From assembly GCF_938041645.1 (NCBI RefSeq), contig NZ_CALIST010000022.1, positions 1 through 64,000 of the forward strand: 64,000 nucleotides of DNA. Reading direction: 5' to 3'. The position numbers were made by a program, and so were the translations under genes. Shown here piece after piece: positions 58,882 through 64,000 of the stretch (its first letter is position 1; every line of letters starts with the position of its first letter). The stretch comes from an uncultured Campylobacter sp. GTDB taxonomy: Bacteria > Campylobacterota > Campylobacteria > Campylobacterales > Campylobacteraceae. The notes under the pieces are model-generated. The model did no database searches. It was not told the DNA's origin and worked only from the letters and a program-made list of their open reading frames with translations.

Positions 58882-59299
58882 GAAATGCCTTCAAAATAAA
58901 ATGGCTAAGCCTTAGCCCTAATTACGCGTGGATTTTAGCCTTTTGTGGCTTTGAAATCGCTAAATTTAAAATTCCGCAAGCCGTAAATTTTAAAATTCTA
59001 TCCATATTTAAAATTTCAAAATTTCGCTCACTTTAAAATTTTAGAATTTTGCTCGCCGCGGAATTTTAAAATTTCAAAATTTCGCCCAAAGACACGGCGC
59101 GAAATTTCGCCAAAGCGGGCATGATAGCCCGCAACCTAGGCGCGCAGGCAATATGTATCGGCGGCGTAGGCTAAACCACGCAAAAAGCGCCGCTGTCGCA
59201 AAAGCCAAACGTGCGCTTCGATGAAACGGTTGAGCCTCGACGAAGTGCGGCGGCTTAGCTTAAGCAAATCGCGGCGGTAAAATGCAAGCCGTCAGAGGA
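58882..59299. other. Intergenic region between the transglutaminase paralogues
   Basis: No gene. It is packed with AAATTTTAAAATTTC-type palindromes at 58970-59100, like 57500-57640. The two clusters flank the Tat-dependent paralogue and could mediate duplication or deletion. Confidence 0.4.
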
Positions 59300-60355
59300 T
59301 TAAATTTCTCGCGAAAAATACTCGTAGATAAAATTTTTAGGCGAGTACGGATCTTTCGGCGTGCCGCCCACTTCGCAATACGGATGCGAAAAAATTTCGA
59401 TCGGAACATGCGCTGGGCGCGGATTTAGCACGATTTCGCGAGCGTAGTTAAAGCCCAGCCAGCACGGCTCCCAGTTGCCAAAAAGATACTCGCGCACCCG
59501 CGCCAGCTTAGAATCATCCTCGCTTAAGCCTTCGCCGAGTCGCACCTTCGTAACGTCCGCGGGATCGACGGGGATCCAGCCATAGCCTTTTAGATAAAAT
59601 TCCGCTCTGCAGTGCTGCGCGCCCGAAATTTCAAGCGCACCGCCACTTAGGGCGCCCATGACGCCCATTTCGGGCGAAAATTTCTGCGCTGCGCCCGTGC
59701 GGATGCCGTAAATAGCGCGAGCAGGAATGCCAGCTGCCCTGCAGAGCGATACGAACACGCTATTAATATCGGCGCATTTGCCGCTTAGCTTGCCGCTGCT
59801 TAAAATCGTCGCTGCGTCGCCGCTGCCGCATGCGATCACGCTATTATCGCGGCTCATATTTTTTGCGACCCACTCATAAATCGCGCGTGCCTTTTCCAGA
59901 TCGCCTTTAAGCGAGCCGGTGATCTCGTCTGATTTTTGTTTCGTAGCGCCGCTTGCCGGAATTAGCTTTGAAGGCTTTAAAAACTCCTCAATCCCTGGGC
60001 TCAAGCGCTCGTTTTCATTAAAGCTTACCTTGCTAAAATCAGTGTTTCGCTCCGAAATTTCAATATCGAAGCTAAGCTCAAAATAATCGTCATCTTCGCC
60101 TACGACACCTTGCTCGCCGTATTTGCCGACGCCTGCTTTTGCCTCTTTATCGGGTGCGAAGCGCGCGTAGTACGTGCTTATATGATCTCCGCAGATAGCC
60201 GACTCTTGCGCATTTGAGCGAGCATGATATTCGCCAAGCAACCTCTGATACGGCTCTTGTAGCACCAACGGCAGCCAAAGCCGCACCTCTGCACCACCAC
60301 TTGAAATTTCGTGATTAAACCTGAGACTAAATTTTCTCGTTTTTGCTTCTTGCAT
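59300..60355 (-). CDS. Cytoplasmic transglutaminase-fold protein (paralogue)
   Basis: The 351-residue protein has the same core as the 57811 protein with the triad Cys194 (LSGKCADINSVF), His248 (SGAQHCRAEFYL) and Asp264 (GWIPVDPADV), and shared stretches such as LFGNWE and FNYARE. It has no signal peptide, so it appears cytoplasmic. The exported and non-exported copies may differ in substrate location. AAGGAGC ribosome site. Confidence 0.87.
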   Translation of the reverse strand: MQEAKTRKFSLRFNHEISSGGAEVRLWLPLVLQEPYQRLLGEYHARSNAQESAICGDHISTYYARFAPDKEAKAGVGKYGEQGVVGEDDDYFELSFDIEISERNTDFSKVSFNENERLSPGIEEFLKPSKLIPASGATKQKSDEITGSLKGDLEKARAIYEWVAKNMSRDNSVIACGSGDAATILSSGKLSGKCADINSVFVSLCRAAGIPARAIYGIRTGAAQKFSPEMGVMGALSGGALEISGAQHCRAEFYLKGYGWIPVDPADVTKVRLGEGLSEDDSKLARVREYLFGNWEPCWLGFNYAREIVLNPRPAHVPIEIFSHPYCEVGGTPKDPYSPKNFIYEYFSREI

Positions 60356-60464
60356 TTTTTTGCTCCTTTTGCTTGAATTGCAAGTCGATTTTATCTCTTT
60401 GCGCCTTAAAATGGATAAAATTTTATGTTAAAATGGCGCTAAATTTGAAATTTTAGGATTAAAA

Positions 60465-61358
60465 ATGGATCTGCAAAAAATCAGAGACGAGAACTTTAAA
60501 AAGCTGCAAAGCGGGCAAAACCGCGAAATTTTAAGCGCGATCGAGGCGCTGCAAATAGACAAGTGCGACTGCGACTGCGGCGACGTCGTGCGTGCAAGCT
60601 TTAGCGCTAGCGCGGAGCAGAGAGATGAAATTTTGCGTATCGCGCGAGCGCTAAAGCCGTGGCGCAAGGGGCCTTTTGCGCTGAATGATCTTTTTATCGA
60701 TACCGAGTGGCGAAGCTTCATGAAATTTAACCTGCTGCGGCCGTTTTTAAATCTGAGCGACAAAACCGTCGCCGACGTGGGCTGTAACAACGGCTACTAT
60801 ATGTTTCGCGCAAGCGCTCTAGCGCCTGCGCGGCTAGTGGGGTTTGACCCGAGCGCGCTATTTTATCTGCAGTTTCGTTTCATCGAGAAATTCCTCCGCA
60901 GTGGCGCGAAATTCGAGCTTTTGGGCGTGGAGCATCTGCCCTTTTACGAGCACAGATTCGATACGATCTTCTGCCTCGGCGTCATCTACCACCGCAGCGA
61001 CCCCGTAAAGATGCTAAAAGATCTGCGCACCTCGCTAAATGAGGGCGGCGAGGTATTTTTAGACACGATGTATATCGAAGGAGCGGGCGATTTCGCGCTG
61101 TGCCCGAAAAACAGCTACTCAAAAATTTCAAATATCTACTTCGTTCCGACCGTCGGCGCGCTACAGAATTGGTGCGAGCGGGCGAAATTTAGAGATTTTG
61201 AAATTTTGGCTCAAAAGTCCACGGATGCTAGCGAGCAGCGCAAAACGGAGTGGATCGACGGGCAGAGCTTGGAGAATTTCCTAGATCCGCTCGACGGCTC
61301 GCGCACGATCGAGGGCTACCCCGCCCCGAGGCGTATCTACGTGCGGCTTCGAGCGTGA
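60465..61358 (+). CDS. cmoB: tRNA U34 carboxymethyltransferase CmoB
   Basis: The 297-residue protein has the CmoB pattern: WRKGPFALNDLFIDTEWRSF, MKFNLLRPFLNL, the SAM-binding VADVGCNNGYYMFRA, GFDPSALFYLQF, and CLGVIYHRSDPVKMLKDLRT. It uses carboxy-SAM to form cmo5U34 in tRNA wobble positions. Its partner CmoA is not in this window. Divergent from the 59300 gene. Confidence 0.92.
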   Translation: MDLQKIRDENFKKLQSGQNREILSAIEALQIDKCDCDCGDVVRASFSASAEQRDEILRIARALKPWRKGPFALNDLFIDTEWRSFMKFNLLRPFLNLSDKTVADVGCNNGYYMFRASALAPARLVGFDPSALFYLQFRFIEKFLRSGAKFELLGVEHLPFYEHRFDTIFCLGVIYHRSDPVKMLKDLRTSLNEGGEVFLDTMYIEGAGDFALCPKNSYSKISNIYFVPTVGALQNWCERAKFRDFEILAQKSTDASEQRKTEWIDGQSLENFLDPLDGSRTIEGYPAPRRIYVRLRA

Positions 61359-61878
61359 TCTGCGCCTTTAAAACATTTTTCGTGTACCCGTGCATCGATA
61401 TGGAATGATATCTGTGCCTTTAAGAACGTGTAAATTTTACTGAATTTAATCAGTTCGCAGGGATGATTTTGCATTCGACAGAGCGCGGAATTTAGCTAAA
61501 TTTAGCGAGCTCGAATTGGATTAGATCGCATTGTAGCGATCCAGATCGGTACGGCGACGCAAATTTTAAATTTTGCTTTTGCGCTACGCTTTGCGTCTTG
61601 CACGCGCGGCGCGAAATTTTACTAAATTTAATCAAGCGGCGATAGATTTTAAAATTTTATCTGCGCATCGCATGCCAATGAGCGCATGGTGCGAACAGGG
61701 CGCAGAAATTTTAACGCCCGCAGCCGCAAATAAAGCGGTAAATTTCGGCGCCTGCAATGTGAGCAAAACGGCATCAATTCCGGTGCCTGCAAGCAAAGCG
61801 GTATAAATCTCAAACGCCGACCAGCTTCACGCCACTTCACCACTCTTTGTGTGACTAAGCGCAATTAAATTTAAACCA
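61359..61878. other. Intergenic region without a supported gene
   Basis: Frames at 61573-61806 (+) and 61649-61864 (-) overlap, lack ribosome sites and have no protein-like pattern. The DNA alternates host-like GC-rich and AAATTT-rich segments and may be decayed coding sequence. Confidence 0.4.
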
Positions 61879-62478
61879 TCAACGCTCAAAAAGCTGCAGA
61901 AAATATTTTAAATTTTGCCTCTCGGCCGCTAGGCTAGTATTTGCTCCGTGCCCAGGATAGAGCGTAAAATCGCCCTTTATCTGCAAAATTTTATGCAAAG
62001 ACTCTCTCATCTGCGCGCCGCTTGAAAAGGGAAAATCCCACCTGCCGATAGAGCCTTTGAATATTACGTCGCCGCTAAAAATCACGCCGCCTGCTTCGAT
62101 CATACAGCTGCCCGGCGTATGTCCTGCAAAAAGGCTAAATTTAACGTTAAAGCCCGCTATTTCAAAGCTTTGCTCCTGCCCTTTTATGAGCACGTCCGCC
62201 TCTATGGATTCTGGCATCGTCTCAAAAGGATCCGCCCGTAGCATAAAGGCGTCATCCTCGTGGATATAAATTTTAGCGCCCGCCTTTTGCAGCTTCGCGT
62301 CGTCGTAAACATGATCGAAATGCCCGTGCGTATTCAAAACCGCCGCGATCTTTCCCGTATTTTGCATAACCCAATCAAAGCTGCCCTGCCCCGGATCGAT
62401 CACGAGATCGCCCTGCTCGCCCTTTAGAATGTAGCAATTCGTCACGTATTCGCCGAAAGCTTTTTTTAAAATTTGCAT
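61879..62478 (-). CDS. Metallo-beta-lactamase-fold hydrolase (glyoxalase II-like)
   Basis: The 199-residue protein has the metal motif NTHGHFDHVYD (HxHxDH), the FAGHTPGSCMIEAGG strand with His, FSGDVIFKGSIGRWDFP, and the closing YPGHGANTSLAAE. It hydrolyses a thioester or similar compound; these short members often act as hydroxyacylglutathione hydrolase-like enzymes. Preceded by AAGGAGG. Confidence 0.9.
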   Translation of the reverse strand: MQILKKAFGEYVTNCYILKGEQGDLVIDPGQGSFDWVMQNTGKIAAVLNTHGHFDHVYDDAKLQKAGAKIYIHEDDAFMLRADPFETMPESIEADVLIKGQEQSFEIAGFNVKFSLFAGHTPGSCMIEAGGVIFSGDVIFKGSIGRWDFPFSSGAQMRESLHKILQIKGDFTLYPGHGANTSLAAERQNLKYFLQLFER

Positions 62479-62573
62479 TTAAATCCTCCTTTTAAGCTTA
62501 AATTAAAGCCGTAATTTAGCCAAAAATAGTTAAAATTCGCGCAATTTAACGTAAAATTTTAAGGCTAAATACT

Positions 62574-63377
62574 ATGTTTTTGGACGATTTGCTGCCGCAA
62601 CTGACCGATTTTTTATCGGAGAGACTCGATGAAACGGGTGCGGACGCCTTTGTAGTAGGCATCAGCGGTGGGCTTGACAGCGCCGTGGTTTCTGCGCTTT
62701 GTGCACTTACGGAGATCCCAACTTACGGTCTTATCCTACCTAGTGCGGGTTCAAATTTAGAAAATATGGCAGACGGCATCTTTCACTGCGAATCCTTTAA
62801 TATCCCCTACGAAATCCAAGAGATCGCACCATTTGTAGAAAATTTTACGGCTTTAAATCCTGGCGCAAGCGCTCTTCGCATCGGAAATTTCGCCGCGCGC
62901 GTAAGAATGAGCTTGCTTTATGATTACAGCGCGGCTAAACGCGGAGTAGTTGTAGGCACGAGCAATCTTAGCGAGCGGATGCTCGGATACGGCACGATCT
63001 ACGGCGATCTGGCCTGCGCGTTTAATCCGATCGGAGAAATTTTCAAAAGCGATCTGTTTAAATTCGCAAAAATTTTATGCATAGACGATGCGATCATCAA
63101 AAAAACCCCAAGCGCCGATCTATGGGAAAATCAAAGCGACGAACGTGAGCTTGGATACAGCTACGAGATCTTAGATAGTGTGCTAAGAGATATTTTTTCG
63201 CACGAAGCGCTGCGGACGAAATTTCGCTCAGGCGAGCGAATAAACGCAAATGATCTAAAATATCTGCAAAACTCGCACCACAATCAAGAGCTGGTAAAAT
63301 TTATCGTCCGTAGAATTCTTAAAAATAATTTTAAGCTTCGCGCGCCCGCGGTCGCTCGCATAGAGCCCGCACACTAA
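62574..63377 (+). CDS. nadE: NH3-dependent NAD synthetase
   Basis: The 267-residue enzyme amidates nicotinate adenine dinucleotide. The PP-loop is GISGGLDSAVVSAL (Ser31-Ser36 region). Other signatures are GNFAARVRMSLLYDY, VVGTSNLSERMLGYGTIYGD, GDLACAFNPIGEIFKSDLF, and KTPSADLWENQSDERELG. No glutaminase domain, so ammonia is the donor. Last fully contained gene. Confidence 0.95.
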   Translation: MFLDDLLPQLTDFLSERLDETGADAFVVGISGGLDSAVVSALCALTEIPTYGLILPSAGSNLENMADGIFHCESFNIPYEIQEIAPFVENFTALNPGASALRIGNFAARVRMSLLYDYSAAKRGVVVGTSNLSERMLGYGTIYGDLACAFNPIGEIFKSDLFKFAKILCIDDAIIKKTPSADLWENQSDERELGYSYEILDSVLRDIFSHEALRTKFRSGERINANDLKYLQNSHHNQELVKFIVRRILKNNFKLRAPAVARIEPAH

Positions 63378-63387
63378 GGAGAGATTT

Positions 63388-64000
63388 ATGAAAGAGATAC
63401 CGTTTTATAAGGCTCAAATCGATAAAAAAGAGGAAGACTTAATTAAAAGCGCCCTTTATAACAGCGATATAAGATATAGCGAAATTTTTGAAGAGGATAT
63501 TTGTAAATATTTCGGCGTAAAGCATGCCGTATCGACTACGAGCGGCACGACGGCGCTACATCTGGCGCTTTGCGCGATGGATATTAAGCGCGGAGATAAA
63601 ATTTTATGCTCCGTAAATTCCTTCCCCAATGTCGCCGAAGTGATCCGCCACTTCGACGCAGAGCCCGTTTTCGTAGATATCGATCCGATAAGCTTTAACA
63701 TCACGAGCGAAAGCCTTGCTCGCACGATAGATCAGAACCGCCACAAGAAGCTAAAATGCGCTTTCATCTCGCACATCGCGGGGCTTGCTGCGGATATAGA
63801 CGCCATCAGCGAGGTCGCCAAAAGCGAAAATATCATCCTCATCGACGATGCGTGCCGAGCTATGGGCGCTACCTATAAGGGCGCAAAAATCGGAGCGCTT
63901 AAAAGCTCGCTCATATCGTGCTTCCAGATCAATCCTCAAGCGCAAGACGCAATCTCTACGGCGGGCTTTTTCGTTACGAACGACGATGAGATAGCAAGCG
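63388..64000 (+). CDS. DegT/DnrJ/EryC1-family protein lacking the usual catalytic lysine (partial)
   Basis: The first 204 residues are visible, starting MKEIPFYKAQIDKKEEDLIK after AAGGAGAGA. The fold is that of PLP-dependent sugar aminotransferases (AVSTTSGTTALHLALCAMDI, DIDPISFNITSESL, ILIDDACRAMGATYKGAKIG). The stretch that normally carries the PLP-binding lysine (consensus SFHPVKxITTGEGG) reads CFQINPQAQDAISTAGFFVT, with no lysine at or near that site. It may be a PLP-dependent dehydratase-like or pseudo-enzyme member. The 3' end is outside the window. Confidence 0.82.
   Translation, partial: MKEIPFYKAQIDKKEEDLIKSALYNSDIRYSEIFEEDICKYFGVKHAVSTTSGTTALHLALCAMDIKRGDKILCSVNSFPNVAEVIRHFDAEPVFVDIDPISFNITSESLARTIDQNRHKKLKCAFISHIAGLAADIDAISEVAKSENIILIDDACRAMGATYKGAKIGALKSSLISCFQINPQAQDAISTAGFFVTNDDEIAS

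Noticed and set aside
61573..61864. Small genes on either strand
   Set aside because: Overlapping frames without ribosome sites; likely decayed or non-coding.

Overview
The window looks like a chromosomal segment of a Campylobacter from the higher-GC oral group (C. gracilis is my best guess). The basis is the gene order nth / Cbf2(PEB4)-type isomerase / fbaA / MotA-like / OmpA-like, which I recall as conserved in Campylobacter (Cj0595c-Cj0599 in C. jejuni). Other support is a single-gene style of host operons, AAGGAG ribosome sites, and intergenic DNA full of AAATTTTAAAATTT-type palindromes. Host genes are moderately GC-rich. Acquired segments (1-550, 19.2-20.9 kb and parts of the prophage) are visibly AT-richer.

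Host left arm (1-19.3 kb). It starts with the 3' end of an unrecognised AT-rich gene, a gene fragment and a 29-bp direct repeat pair. Then come exported proteins of unknown function, including two paralogous aromatic-repeat proteins, a lipoprotein, an ecotin-type protease inhibitor, a YbaK-type deacylase, hisD, and a 12-repeat cysteine-rich Sel1 protein. A proton-channel pair (MotA/TolQ-like plus MotB/OmpA-like), fbaA, a PEB4-type isomerase and nth follow.

Island and Mu-like prophage (about 19.2-53.3 kb). An ASCH protein and a GNAT/PUA-like protein sit at the right-end side of the phage. The GNAT gene has an apparent frameshift in a T8 tract next to its start. The prophage is a complete-looking Mu-like phage with a P2-type contractile tail. 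The early region reads leftward from the repressor: Ner-like protein, MuA transposase, MuB ATPase, many small proteins, Gam, a PAPS-reductase-like protein, YopX, an AAA ATPase, GemA and Mor. The head module (33.5-42.0 kb) reads rightward. The lysis, baseplate, fibre, sheath and tape-measure module (20.9-33.4 kb) reads leftward. Early genes, heads and tails are thus three blocks in alternating orientation. A striking control region with five 13-bp tandem repeats lies between the divergent head and lysis/tail operons. Five copies of a TGTCTTAATCA-type motif beyond the repressor mark the transposase-binding left end. I could not identify the other end. Several genes of 28-59 codons are present, including an antisense membrane protein inside the tail operon.

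Host right arm (53.5-64 kb). An apparently split gene (in-frame TAG) is followed by pepD, a MerT/MerP-like pair, two paralogous transglutaminase-fold proteins (one with a Tat signal), cmoB, a metallo-beta-lactamase-fold hydrolase, nadE and the start of a DegT/DnrJ-type protein that appears to lack the catalytic lysine.

All family names come from reading the translated sequences. No database search was run.
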